32,355 bases of DNA from assembly GCA_017559855.1 (NCBI GenBank), contig JAFYQP010000019.1, positions 1 through 32,355 of the forward strand. Reading direction: 5' to 3'. The stretch's first letter is position 1. Every line of letters starts with the position of its first letter. Positions 8,600 to 16,102 of this stretch are shown piece by piece. Source of the stretch: Clostridia bacterium. Lineage in GTDB: Bacteria; Bacillota; Clostridia; Oscillospirales; JAAYXM01. The position numbers and the translations under genes are program-made. Under the pieces are notes generated by a model that did not search any database, was not told where the DNA came from, and saw only the letters and a program-made list of their open reading frames with translations.

Positions 8600-8983
8600 A
8601 TGATCGAAAGGAACTGTGGCTGCTCATTCGGTTGCGGCGGTGTGGCACTTATCGTCAGCATCGCAATAGGTGTTCTTTCCGCTATTTTCCGTTATCTGGC
8701 AATTATCACCGTGACGCCCGCTTTTCTTTGGGTGGTTTTTGGTATAGCAATCGGCTTTTTGGGCATTTCACTCCTCACGCAGAGAAATGATTCTTGCGAA
8801 TGCCGTGCCCTCGCACCGTATTTAGCAGGAATCCTTGGCACAATTTTAACCTCGGTTATTCTCCTCGGCATTACTTTTGCCGCTACAAGTTTAATCGGTG
8901 CGATTATTACAGGTGCTCTTTTATTCTTCTTTTCCTATATGATTATAAATGCGGTTTGCAAAATTTCCTGCAGATGTAGTTAA
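8600..8983 (+). CDS. Small four-helix membrane protein with Cys-rich ends, function unknown
   Basis: A 127-residue protein not recognised as a named family. The N-terminus MIERNCGCSFGCGG carries three cysteines. Four hydrophobic segments follow (about 14-34, 38-60, 70-95 and 98-118). The first pair is separated from the second by a short polar loop, QRNDSCECRA, with two more cysteines. The C-terminus KISCRCS has another pair. The ribosome binding site GGAGGTGATTCAAT before the ATG is strong, so expression is likely. It stands alone between the hydrolase (divergent) and the EEP protein (convergent). The paired cysteines could bind metal or form disulphides; this is inference only. Confidence 0.7.
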   Translation: MIERNCGCSFGCGGVALIVSIAIGVLSAIFRYLAIITVTPAFLWVVFGIAIGFLGISLLTQRNDSCECRALAPYLAGILGTILTSVILLGITFAATSLIGAIITGALLFFFSYMIINAVCKISCRCS

Positions 8984-9017
8984 AGTAACGGCGGCCAGGC
9001 TTAAGGAGAAGTCGCCG

Positions 9018-9044
9018 AAAGGGTGTGGCTCTGCCACACCCTTT
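9018..9044. terminator. Bidirectional terminator
   Basis: AAAGGGTGTGGC, loop TCT, GCCACACCCTTT. It lies between the small membrane protein (plus) and the EEP protein (minus), whose stop is 18 bases further on. The preceding GGCTTAAGGAGAAG resembles the arms of the intergenic palindromes near 1230 and 3280. Confidence 0.75.
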
Positions 9045-9061
9045 ATATATAATATGTAGGA

Positions 9062-9754
9062 TTATAATTCTATTTCCGCAAAATGGGGGAAATGGTCGGA
9101 CACAACCATCTTGGGAATGTCCGCACTTTTCACCTTTATGTCCGGACTTGCGAAAATATAGTCGATTTTAATTTCCGGATCATATGAGGGGTAACTTAAC
9201 TTTTCCTCGTCGAAAAGTTCTGCGGTGTCGTACATTATCTCCCTTATGGGACTTAAAACAGTATTGTCGGGGCCCACGTTAAAGTCACCCATGAGAATAC
9301 ATTTTTCTTTTCTTAAAAGCGGCAGTACGGTTTGAACCGCAAGTTCCTGCTCGTCAGGGTTTAGTCCCATATGGGTAATGATTACACGGAGGCCGTTTTC
9401 AAGTTCTGCGTGGAGTATGCATCTTGTTTCATACCAACGGTCGCCGGTTTTCTCTATCGGATCGGGGATAGCGATAGTTTCTGCGGAGATTATCGGAATT
9501 TTTGAGAAAATTGCGTCACCATAAGGGTATAGACCTTGCGGTACGCAGGCTACTGCAAAATAATGATTCTCAATACCTGTGCGTTTTGCAATTTCCACAA
9601 TTTGATCGGGATGCTCGGCTGTTTTTCCCTCACCACGCATTTCGTTTAAGCAAATAATATCAAAATCGCGGATGACATCCGCAACCTTGTCGTAATTGAT
9701 TTTTCCCTCCGGCCAATTGTGGCAGTGTTGTGTGTTAAAAGATATCAGTTTCAT
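9062..9754 (-). CDS. Endonuclease/exonuclease/phosphatase (EEP) family hydrolase
   Basis: A 230-residue cytoplasmic metal-dependent phosphoesterase. All family motifs are present: N7 (SFNTQH), E38 (ICLNEM), YGDAIFSK, H128 (ITHMGL), D157/N159 (MGDFNVGP), D198 (IKIDYIF) and D220/H221 (VSDHFPHFAE). The family covers Mg2+-dependent DNases, inositol and lipid phosphatases and synaptojanin-like enzymes. The short length and lack of signal peptide give no substrate. Its ATG overlaps the stop of the ASCH gene by ATGA, so translation is coupled to that gene and the two products probably act together. The partner's predicted RNA-binding fold makes a nucleic-acid or nucleotide substrate reasonable but unproved. 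Confidence 0.85.
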   Translation of the reverse strand: MKLISFNTQHCHNWPEGKINYDKVADVIRDFDIICLNEMRGEGKTAEHPDQIVEIAKRTGIENHYFAVACVPQGLYPYGDAIFSKIPIISAETIAIPDPIEKTGDRWYETRCILHAELENGLRVIITHMGLNPDEQELAVQTVLPLLRKEKCILMGDFNVGPDNTVLSPIREIMYDTAELFDEEKLSYPSYDPEIKIDYIFASPDIKVKSADIPKMVVSDHFPHFAEIEL

Positions 9755-10098
9755 TTTATTACCTCCAACTCTATGCCTACAACGCCGTACTTACTCTGCT
9801 CGTCACGAGAATAATATTCTTCCATATCTTTATGCGATGCATTCTTTACATTTTCGGAGGTGTACCCGCATTTTTCAAGGGAAAGTGCATCATACAACTC
9901 TTCAAATGAGGAAAATCTGTGCAGGTTTAGAACCCGTGTTCTGATTTTGTCGTTTTCATCCTCAAGATTTGTAAAAACTATCTCGTCACCAATTGCGACA
10001 CTTTGCCGTTTTTCGTCGTATAGCCTAAGTTCAATGGTTTTTGCCCCGCTTTTTATCATACCATACGGTTTGGGGTTTAGTTTCATATTATGTACCAT
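9751..10098 (-). CDS. ASCH-domain (PUA-like) protein
   Basis: A 115-residue protein that is almost entirely one ASCH domain. The hallmark IKSGAKTIELRLYD (about 15-28) matches the GxKxxExR signature, followed by the IGDEIVF strand. ASCH/PUA-like domains bind RNA or modified bases, and some members (YqfB) hydrolyse N4-acetylcytidine. The catalytic set is not certain here. The ribosome binding site AGGAG lies six bases before the ATG at 10098. It is the first gene of a two-gene operon with the EEP hydrolase, with a 4-bp overlap. Confidence 0.78.
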   Translation of the reverse strand: MVHNMKLNPKPYGMIKSGAKTIELRLYDEKRQSVAIGDEIVFTNLEDENDKIRTRVLNLHRFSSFEELYDALSLEKCGYTSENVKNASHKDMEEYYSRDEQSKYGVVGIELEVIK

Positions 10099-10123
10099 AG
10101 TTCGCTCCTGCAGTGTTTTTTAA

Positions 10124-10152
10124 AGCATACCATAGATAGTTATATTTTTCAA
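10124..10152 (-). promoter_or_regulatory. Putative promoter for the ASCH-EEP operon
   Basis: On the minus strand TTGAAA (10152-10147), a 17-bp spacer and TATGCT (10129-10124), about 25 bp ahead of the ATG. Confidence 0.5.
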
Positions 10153-10172
10153 TGTTATAAATTTCTTATCAC

Positions 10173-10214
10173 AATCCACCTTCTCCTATTTATACCAAAA
10201 CAAAAAGGACATCC
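10173..10214. repeat. 42-bp direct repeat, distal copy (inverted tRNA-Tyr 3' end plus terminator arm)
   Basis: Identical over 42 bases to 10303-10344, with a 130-bp period. It starts AATCCACCTTCTCC, the sequence that ends tRNA-Tyr on the opposite strand, and runs into CCAAAACAAAAAGGACATCC. Here the following bases are TGAC GGATGT. The stem is therefore only about six pairs long, against 20 in the proximal copy. Confidence 0.9.
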
Positions 10215-10302
10215 TGACGGATGTAAAACGGATTCGCTTTCCTGCGGGAAAGCCACGGCGGTTGAAACAGTCCACCGGACTGTTTCCAAGTGCCGCCTTT
10301 CG
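10215..10302 (-). other. Structured spacer between the direct repeats, possible three-way-junction RNA or palindromic mobile element
   Basis: On the minus strand GGATTCG (overlapping the end of the proximal repeat) pairs with CGAATCC near 10230. Inside are two helices. GGCGG/CCGCC encloses GGAAACAGTCC against GGACTGTTTC with a tight loop, and GCTTTCC pairs with GGAAAGC around a CGCA-type loop. Together they form a closed three-way junction. A short hairpin, ACATCC-GTCA-GGATGT, then CCTTTTTG follow like a terminator. No coding potential is apparent. It may be a small RNA or an inserted palindromic element. Confidence 0.45.
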
Positions 10303-10344
10303 AATCCACCTTCTCCTATTTATACCAAAACAAAAAGGACATCC
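10303..10344. repeat. 42-bp direct repeat, proximal copy
   Basis: The same 42 bases as 10173-10214. Here CGAATCCACCTTCTCC is followed eight bases later by the arm of the perfect terminator hairpin. The whole forms a long palindrome with the tRNA-Tyr 3' end at 10370-10385. Confidence 0.9.
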
Positions 10345-10368
10345 GTCAGGATGTCCTTTTTGTTTTGG
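10325..10368 (-). terminator. Terminator of the tRNA operon (20-bp perfect stem)
   Basis: CCAAAACAAAAAGGACATCC, loop GTCA (TGAC on the transcribed strand), then its exact complement. The minus-strand product has GGATGTCCTTTTTG immediately after the encoded CCA of tRNA-Tyr. Confidence 0.85.
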
Positions 10369-10450
10369 TGGGAGAAGGTGGATTCGAACCACCGAAGCGA
10401 GACGCAACAGATTTACAGTCTGCCCCCTTTGGCCACTCGGGAATTCTCCC
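10366..10450 (-). tRNA. tRNA-Tyr (GTA), CCA encoded
   Basis: Reading the minus strand from 10450: acceptor GGGAGAA pairs with TTCTCCC. The D-arm includes CCCGAGTGGCCAAAGGGGG. The anticodon loop is CTGTAAA with anticodon GTA. A long class II variable arm follows. The T-arm is GGTGG-TTCGAAT-CCACC. The discriminator is A at 10369 and CCA is encoded at 10368-10366. With a GUN anticodon it is a natural substrate of the queuosine pathway that includes QueH, encoded at 25983-26600. Confidence 0.97.
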
Positions 10451-10459
10451 ATATAAAAT

Positions 10460-10535
10460 TGGAGCTGGTAATAGGACTTGAACCTACAACCTGCTGATTA
10501 CAAATCAGCTGCTCTGCCAATTGAGCTATACCAGC
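10460..10535 (-). tRNA. tRNA-Thr (TGT), CCA encoded
   Basis: Acceptor GCTGGTA pairs with TACCAGC. The D-arm is TAGCTCAATTGGCAGAGCA. The anticodon stem is GCTGA/TCAGC with loop TTTGTAA and anticodon TGT. The T-arm is around GGTTCAAGTCC. CCA is encoded. It lies nine bases upstream of tRNA-Tyr in the same transcript. Confidence 0.97.
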
Positions 10536-10559
10536 AGATCTCGTTCGAGCACAAAAACA

Positions 10560-10588
10560 ATGTTAACAGAAAAGTGAGTTCTTGTCAA
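10560..10588 (-). promoter_or_regulatory. Promoter of the tRNA-Thr/tRNA-Tyr operon
   Basis: On the minus strand a perfect -35 TTGACA (10588-10583), a 17-bp spacer and TAACAT (10565-10560), about 25 bp ahead of tRNA-Thr. Confidence 0.7.
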
Positions 10589-10606
10589 CCCCTTTTTATT
10601 ATTTTT

Positions 10607-11266
10607 TTAAATATGCTCGTTAAGTCTCTTTCCAACCGTCTGAAGAACGCTTAACAGTGACTGTAAAAGTTCCGGATGTTCACGTTCTAAAAACTCCTGC
10701 GTTATTTCAGGTAGGTCGGATTTCTTAATTGCTTTTTTAATACGCATTTCACAAAGTTTCATTTCGCTGTCGGACAGATAACTCCACACATCTTGCGGTA
10801 CGGAGAAAAATTCCTCCTCCTGAACGCCCTTTTCACAATAAAGTGTGCGGAAAATTTTATAAAGTGCATTGCTTAAATACATTGCGGTATCGGAGATAAG
10901 TTCCCTGTCATCCGCACGACCTAAAAGGTCGAAGATAAGGCCGCAGGAATTTACAAGAAGTTTCTTATTTAAAAGAAGGGACATATCGCCGCTTAAAACG
11001 TTGTCCTTATTCTGGCTTATGTCGGGAATATCCTCTGCACGGATGGTAAAATCATCACGGGACATAGTGCGCCCCAGGAGAAAGTCCGTGGTAACGTGAT
11101 AAAAGTCCGCCGCTTTGGCAACAAAGTCAAGGCCGGGCTCACGCACGCCGTTTTCGTAATGAGATAAAACCGCCTGGGACACGCCAAGTTCCTTTGCGGC
11201 ATTTCTCTGGCTTATTTTCTTTTCTTTACGAAGCAGGGAAAGTGTACGGGGAAAATTAGAATTCAT
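10607..11266 (-). CDS. XRE-family transcriptional regulator
   Basis: A 219-residue cytoplasmic DNA-binding protein. Residues 4-66 are a classic HTH_3 domain: RTLSLLRKEKKISQRNAAKE, then LGVSQAVLSHYENGVREPG, then FYHVTTDFLLGRT. The C-terminal 150 residues are helical with no recognised family; several Leu-rich helices suggest a dimerisation or effector domain. The start is the ATG at 11266 after GGAGG (ten-base spacing); the 16 codons upstream in the same frame lack a ribosome binding site. It is divergent from pduL with about 180 bp between starts. It could regulate itself or pduL, but no operator can be assigned. Confidence 0.88.
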   Translation of the reverse strand: MNSNFPRTLSLLRKEKKISQRNAAKELGVSQAVLSHYENGVREPGLDFVAKAADFYHVTTDFLLGRTMSRDDFTIRAEDIPDISQNKDNVLSGDMSLLLNKKLLVNSCGLIFDLLGRADDRELISDTAMYLSNALYKIFRTLYCEKGVQEEEFFSVPQDVWSYLSDSEMKLCEMRIKKAIKKSDLPEITQEFLEREHPELLQSLLSVLQTVGKRLNEHI

Positions 11267-11305
11267 AGCGATTTTACCTCCTTTCAAAAAAGCGACAGTA
11301 GGTAT

Positions 11306-11334
11306 ATTATACATATGTTAATACATTTTGTAAA
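11306..11334 (-). promoter_or_regulatory. Sigma-A promoter of the XRE gene
   Basis: On the minus strand TTTACA (11334-11329), a 17-bp spacer containing the palindrome ACATATGT, then perfect TATAAT (11311-11306). Confidence 0.8.
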
Positions 11335-11381
11335 GGAATTTTTTAAGATTTTTAGAAAAATTAAAAAAAACCTCAAATCTC

Positions 11382-11410
11382 TTTACATTTCGCCTGCGAT
11401 TAGGTAAAAT
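11382..11410 (+). promoter_or_regulatory. Sigma-A promoter of pduL
   Basis: TTTACA (11382-11387), a 17-bp spacer and TAAAAT (11405-11410), about 35 bp ahead of the ATG. Confidence 0.7.
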
Positions 11411-11445
11411 AAGGATACAATATTATATATGGAAGGTGTTAAACT

Positions 11446-12021
11446 ATGGATAAGAAAATTTTAATCGAGACCTCTGCACGTCACGTGCACGTTACCAAAG
11501 AGCATTTAGAGATTCTCTTCGGCAAGGGTGCTACCCTTACCCACAAGAAGGACCTTTCCCAGCCCGGTCAGTTTGCATGTGAAGAGCGTGTACGCATCGA
11601 AGGCCCGAAGCGTGCCCTTGACGGCGTTTCCATCTTAGGTCCGGAGCGTCCTGCTACACAGGTTGAGATTTCTTTAAGCGATGCTCGTTCCATCGGCGTT
11701 GCTGCTCCCATTCGTGAAAGCGGTGACGTTGCAGGCAGTGCACCCTGCAAAATCGTCGGTCCTGCAGGTGAGGTTGAAATCTCCGAGGGCGTTATCGTTG
11801 CTAAGCGTCACATCCACTTGACTCCCGCTGACGCTGAGAAGTTCGGCGTGGCTGATAAGGAAACCGTTATGGTTAAGGTTGAGGGTGAACGCGCTCTCGT
11901 ATTTGACGAGGTTGTTTGCCGCGTTTCTGAAAAGTTCGCTCCCGCTATGCACGTTGATACCGATGAATCCAACGCTGCAGCACTCTCCGGTGTTGTTTAC
12001 GGCGAAATCATCAAGAAGTAA
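11446..12021 (+). CDS. pduL: PduL-type phosphotransacylase (phosphate acetyl/propanoyltransferase)
   Basis: A 191-residue zinc enzyme that interconverts acyl-CoA and acyl-phosphate. With acetate or propionate kinase it yields ATP during fermentation. Two tandem beta-barrel halves show the family signatures: SARHVHVTKEHLEILFG (H13, H15, H20) with LSQPGQFACEE, and VAKRHIHLTPADAEKFGV (H122, H124) with the closing AMHVDTDESNAA (H169). The protein begins directly on the first barrel, without the N-terminal encapsulation peptide of microcompartment versions. No shell proteins or pdu/eut genes are nearby, so a housekeeping cytosolic Pta replacement is likely. It is monocistronic with its own promoter and terminator; no kinase gene is in the window. 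Confidence 0.93.
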   Translation: MDKKILIETSARHVHVTKEHLEILFGKGATLTHKKDLSQPGQFACEERVRIEGPKRALDGVSILGPERPATQVEISLSDARSIGVAAPIRESGDVAGSAPCKIVGPAGEVEISEGVIVAKRHIHLTPADAEKFGVADKETVMVKVEGERALVFDEVVCRVSEKFAPAMHVDTDESNAAALSGVVYGEIIKK

Positions 12022-12038
12022 TTTTAAAATTACATAAT

Positions 12039-12073
12039 AAAAAAGGCTTGGTCGCTGTGACCAAGCCTTTTTT
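12039..12073. terminator. Bidirectional terminator between pduL and the WG-repeat gene
   Basis: AAAAAAGGCTTGGTC, loop GCTGT, GACCAAGCCTTTTTT. It serves both converging genes. Confidence 0.93.
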
Positions 12074-12074
12074 A

Positions 12075-13676
12075 TTATTTCACTATTACTTCAACCGTTC
12101 TCGTTTCGGGAATCCACTTAACGTCGCATGCTAAACTTTCAGCGATAAATCTAACCGGGGTGTAGGTTCTGCCGCCCTCAATAAAGGGTGCTGTGTGTAA
12201 GGTTTTAACCTCACCGCCTACCGTTGCGGTTTTGGAGCCGATGGTCATAATGATTTCACCTAAACTCTCGTCCGCGGGAATGATTTTAACCTGGCGAAGA
12301 TTCGGATCCCACTTAACTTCAGCGCCTAAGTTCTCCGCTACAAATCGTGCAGGAAGCATCGTTGAACTGTTTTTGATAATCGGTGCAACGTCGGTTATCG
12401 CATCGCCACCGAATACCTTTGCATTTTTGTTGCCTATCTGTAAAACAATGCCGTCAATGTAGCCTGTCACCTTATTTCCCGTTCCGATTTCTGCAAAACC
12501 GACGCGATAACTCTTACTTACCAGTGCAAATACGCCGTATCCGCAATAAGAGATGGATTCAAACGCAAAATCAACCACTACATTGCCGTTGGTATCCACT
12601 ATGCCACAAAGAGTTTCATATTCATTTCCCTCTTGTGTCTTGTATGCCGCAATATAGCCGTCTGTTAAATAATCAATCTCCTCATACTTATCAAAAGCAG
12701 TTAATCGCTCACCCTTGGTATTAATATAGTGGCCTTCCTCACCGTCTTTTGATACCACAAGCATTTCGTCGTGGATTTTTCGTATATCGTCATACTCTAA
12801 AGGAAGTACTTGGTTAAAATTCTTGTCAACCAATCCGAGTTTTTCGGATGCATCATTTTTCTTTCGAGCAACGAAATACTCATCGGAGAATTCGCTTATT
12901 TCATAGCCCTTTGTATCCGCAGGCTTTAAATCTTTATCAATGAAACTGATTTCGTATTTTTCTTTGCCTGTATCTTTATAAAGAACGAAATACTCTCCTG
13001 CCTTTTCTATGTGGGCAACCGTCTTGTCGGAAAAAAGTACCTTGCCGTTCAAATCGTAAATCTCAAGGCCGTTGTCGTACTGGCTGCAATATAAATAGTT
13101 GTCATTAAGCATATAGATGCCGCCTTCTTTGGTGAAAGGAATAACAACCTTGCCGCTCTTGTTGACTACGCCCACCTTACCGTTATTTCTTGCGCAGAAC
13201 AACTCGTCGCTTATATTAACAACCTCATCATAAGTGCCGAGTGCAATAATTACGTTACCCTTGGTATCGATGATACCGGTCTTCTCTTCGCCGTTCTGCT
13301 GTTTACCTGCGACTACAAAATTTTCACTATAGCCCGGATTTAAATAGTCGTAGGTATAGGGTACGGTAAGATTTCCGTTCTTATCAATAATTCCCCACAT
13401 TCCGTCACGACACGTGAGCAGATAGTCAGCATTTATCGCATCGAGATAGTCGTGCTCAAATGGGATAATAACCTTTCCCGTTTTGTCGACAACACCGTTT
13501 TTATCATTATTGTCGGTGAGGATAAGACCTAAACCATCAATATACTTAATGTTGTGCGTAGCATAGTATGCGTCGGTAGGATTTATGGTCCAAACTATAT
13601 CGGCACTTGTCGCAAATGCTGTTAAGTTGCCAATAAGCATAATGAATGCCATTAAAATTGCCAGTGTTTTTTTCAT
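12075..13676 (-). CDS. Secreted WG-repeat protein with C-terminal stalk (Cu-amine-oxidase-N-like) domain
   Basis: A 533-residue exported protein of unknown function. Residues 1-23 are a signal peptide (MKKTLAILMAFIMLIGNLTA, then FAT). Residues about 40-390 carry at least six WG-like beta-propeller repeats of the form GxxDxxGxxxxPxxYDxxx, for example GVVDKTGKVIIPFEHDY, WGIIDKNGNLTVPYTYDY, LGLVDKNFNQVLPLEYDD and CGIVDTNGNVVVDFAF. Residues about 400-533 match the stalk domain common in Clostridia surface proteins, with two PARFVAENLGAEVKWD-like halves (the second PVRFIAESLACDVKW). The ribosome binding site is AGGAGG seven bases before the ATG. No wall anchor is visible. It is related in architecture to the protein at 26956-28641. 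Confidence 0.85.
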   Translation of the reverse strand: MKKTLAILMAFIMLIGNLTAFATSADIVWTINPTDAYYATHNIKYIDGLGLILTDNNDKNGVVDKTGKVIIPFEHDYLDAINADYLLTCRDGMWGIIDKNGNLTVPYTYDYLNPGYSENFVVAGKQQNGEEKTGIIDTKGNVIIALGTYDEVVNISDELFCARNNGKVGVVNKSGKVVIPFTKEGGIYMLNDNYLYCSQYDNGLEIYDLNGKVLFSDKTVAHIEKAGEYFVLYKDTGKEKYEISFIDKDLKPADTKGYEISEFSDEYFVARKKNDASEKLGLVDKNFNQVLPLEYDDIRKIHDEMLVVSKDGEEGHYINTKGERLTAFDKYEEIDYLTDGYIAAYKTQEGNEYETLCGIVDTNGNVVVDFAFESISYCGYGVFALVSKSYRVGFAEIGTGNKVTGYIDGIVLQIGNKNAKVFGGDAITDVAPIIKNSSTMLPARFVAENLGAEVKWDPNLRQVKIIPADESLGEIIMTIGSKTATVGGEVKTLHTAPFIEGGRTYTPVRFIAESLACDVKWIPETRTVEVIVK

Positions 13677-13689
13677 AAAAGTCCCTCCT

Positions 13690-13707
13690 TGGTTGCTTAT
13701 ATTCTAT

Positions 13708-13719
<12 letters not shown>
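13690..13719. promoter_or_regulatory. Inverted repeat over the -10 box of the WG-repeat gene
   Basis: GGTTGCT at 13690-13696 pairs with AGCAACC at 13713-13719 across 16 bases. Outer CCTT/AAGG extends the symmetry. It overlaps the -10 box and predicted start site, so it could be an operator or a 5'-leader stem-loop. Confidence 0.4.
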
Positions 13720-15100
<1,381 letters not shown>

Positions 15101-15131
15101 TTATTTTCTCATCTCCTTTCCGTAATATACA

Positions 15132-15162
15132 AAAAGACCTGTGATAAAATCACAGGTCTTTT
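15132..15162 (-). terminator. Terminator at the end of the seven-gene operon
   Basis: AAAAGACCTGTGAT pairs exactly with ATCACAGGTCTTTT around a three-base loop, followed by T-rich sequence on the minus strand. It starts seven bases past the amidohydrolase stop and separates the operon from gdhA. Confidence 0.92.
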
Positions 15163-15168
15163 AATTTT

Positions 15169-16035
15169 TTAATCAAGGGGAACTAACTTAAGTGCGTTCT
15201 TGTAGTAGATTTTTTCAAGAACACCCTCCGGCAATGTAATGGAATTTAAGAACTCCTGATGTACGTTGTCGAAGTAGTCACGGCCGTAGAGCACTCTATC
15301 CTGGAACTCGGTCAAGAACTGTACCGCAAATTCCGGATCACGAGAAAGTGCCTTGCAACCGCTGCCTGCGGAGATGTCACAGTAGAGGTTGGGGTACTTG
15401 CGGAGCATTTCAATTAACTTGCCGCCCGGTGCAACCTTTGTTGTGGGATACGGATCTTTATCATAAAGATCGTCACCTGAAATATGTGACCAGAAGCCGG
15501 GTGCGTGACCGATAAAGTTGGTCTCCGGACATTTTGCAATTGCACGCTCAAACGCGTCAATGCCGCCGCCGTACCAATAGTTGGGACGGGGATAATCGCT
15601 ACCACGGTAGAATTCATAGTCGATATGAACGAGAACGGGCAAGCCCTCCTCACCGCAATAACGGTACATACGGATAGCATCCCAATCGTCAAGCATCATA
15701 CGAACTTTAAGTTCACCGCAGACGCGAACACCGTACATATCCTTTGCCGCTTTAAGTTTTGCAATGGCATCGGGACGACGGGGATCGGGAGCGTAACCTA
15801 AAACGAAGCGAGACGGTGCACGTTCGATGTAGGATAAGCATCTTTCAAAAGGAATGGGGCCCCACTGGCAGTTATGAATGGGGGTGCGGCAAAGATATTC
15901 CGGATCATACTCGCTATGGGGTGCTTCCCATGTAAGAAGCCAGGTCTTGTCAATGCCGTATTTATCCATATTGGCAAGGTACTTGTCTAAATCGTGACCG
16001 CACCAATCCGGATGGTTATGAACATCAATAATCAT
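15169..16035 (-). CDS. Amidohydrolase family (PF04909-type) metal-dependent hydrolase
   Basis: A 288-residue predicted TIM-barrel hydrolase, the last gene of the operon. Metal-site candidates are H6/H8 in MIIDVHNHPD, H137 in VLVHIDY, H177 in NFIGHAPGFW and D253 in YGRDYFDN; this order is that of the amidohydrolase-2 family (lactonases, decarboxylases, hydrolases). The start is the ATG at 16035 after GAGGTG; a GTG three codons earlier lies within that sequence. No signal peptide. It is separated from the aminotransferase gene by 67 bp holding a perfect 16-bp hairpin. Lactone hydrolysis after a Gfo/Idh sugar oxidation is one reasonable role, but decarboxylation or amide hydrolysis cannot be excluded. 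Confidence 0.78.
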   Translation of the reverse strand: MIIDVHNHPDWCGHDLDKYLANMDKYGIDKTWLLTWEAPHSEYDPEYLCRTPIHNCQWGPIPFERCLSYIERAPSRFVLGYAPDPRRPDAIAKLKAAKDMYGVRVCGELKVRMMLDDWDAIRMYRYCGEEGLPVLVHIDYEFYRGSDYPRPNYWYGGGIDAFERAIAKCPETNFIGHAPGFWSHISGDDLYDKDPYPTTKVAPGGKLIEMLRKYPNLYCDISAGSGCKALSRDPEFAVQFLTEFQDRVLYGRDYFDNVHQEFLNSITLPEGVLEKIYYKNALKLVPLD

Positions 16036-16054
16036 TATATTCACCTCATATGAA

Positions 16055-16087
16055 CATACCCATAGAAGTTAAACTTCTATGGGTATG
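16055..16087 (-). other. Intercistronic perfect hairpin in the operon
   Basis: CATACCCATAGAAGTT and its exact complement around one central base. It lacks the T-run of the other terminators here. It lies between the DegT gene stop and the amidohydrolase ribosome binding site, where it could stabilise the upstream mRNA, act as a processing site or partly terminate. Confidence 0.7.
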
Positions 16088-16102
16088 AAACTTAGCAATT
16101 AC

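Noticed and set aside
10173-10344. Direct repeats considered as a CRISPR remnant
   Set aside because: Only two copies, a 130-bp period, the repeat contains a terminator arm and tRNA sequence, and no cas genes are present.
10303-10450. Integrative element attachment site at the tRNA-Tyr 3' end
   Set aside because: The copies of the tRNA end are inverted rather than direct relative to the tRNA, and no integrase or island genes are nearby.
10186-10452. 88-codon minus-strand open frame across tRNA-Tyr and the repeats
   Set aside because: It reads through the tRNA and terminator palindromes; it is a well-known type of spurious protein over class II tRNA genes.
10290-10481. Plus-strand open frames antisense to tRNA-Tyr (GGFEPPKRDATDLQSAPFGH-like)
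   Set aside because: These are antisense translations of tRNA-Tyr with no ribosome binding site, a common annotation artefact.
11446-12021. PduL as a sign of a bacterial microcompartment
   Set aside because: No encapsulation peptide, shell protein or signature aldehyde/diol enzymes in the window.
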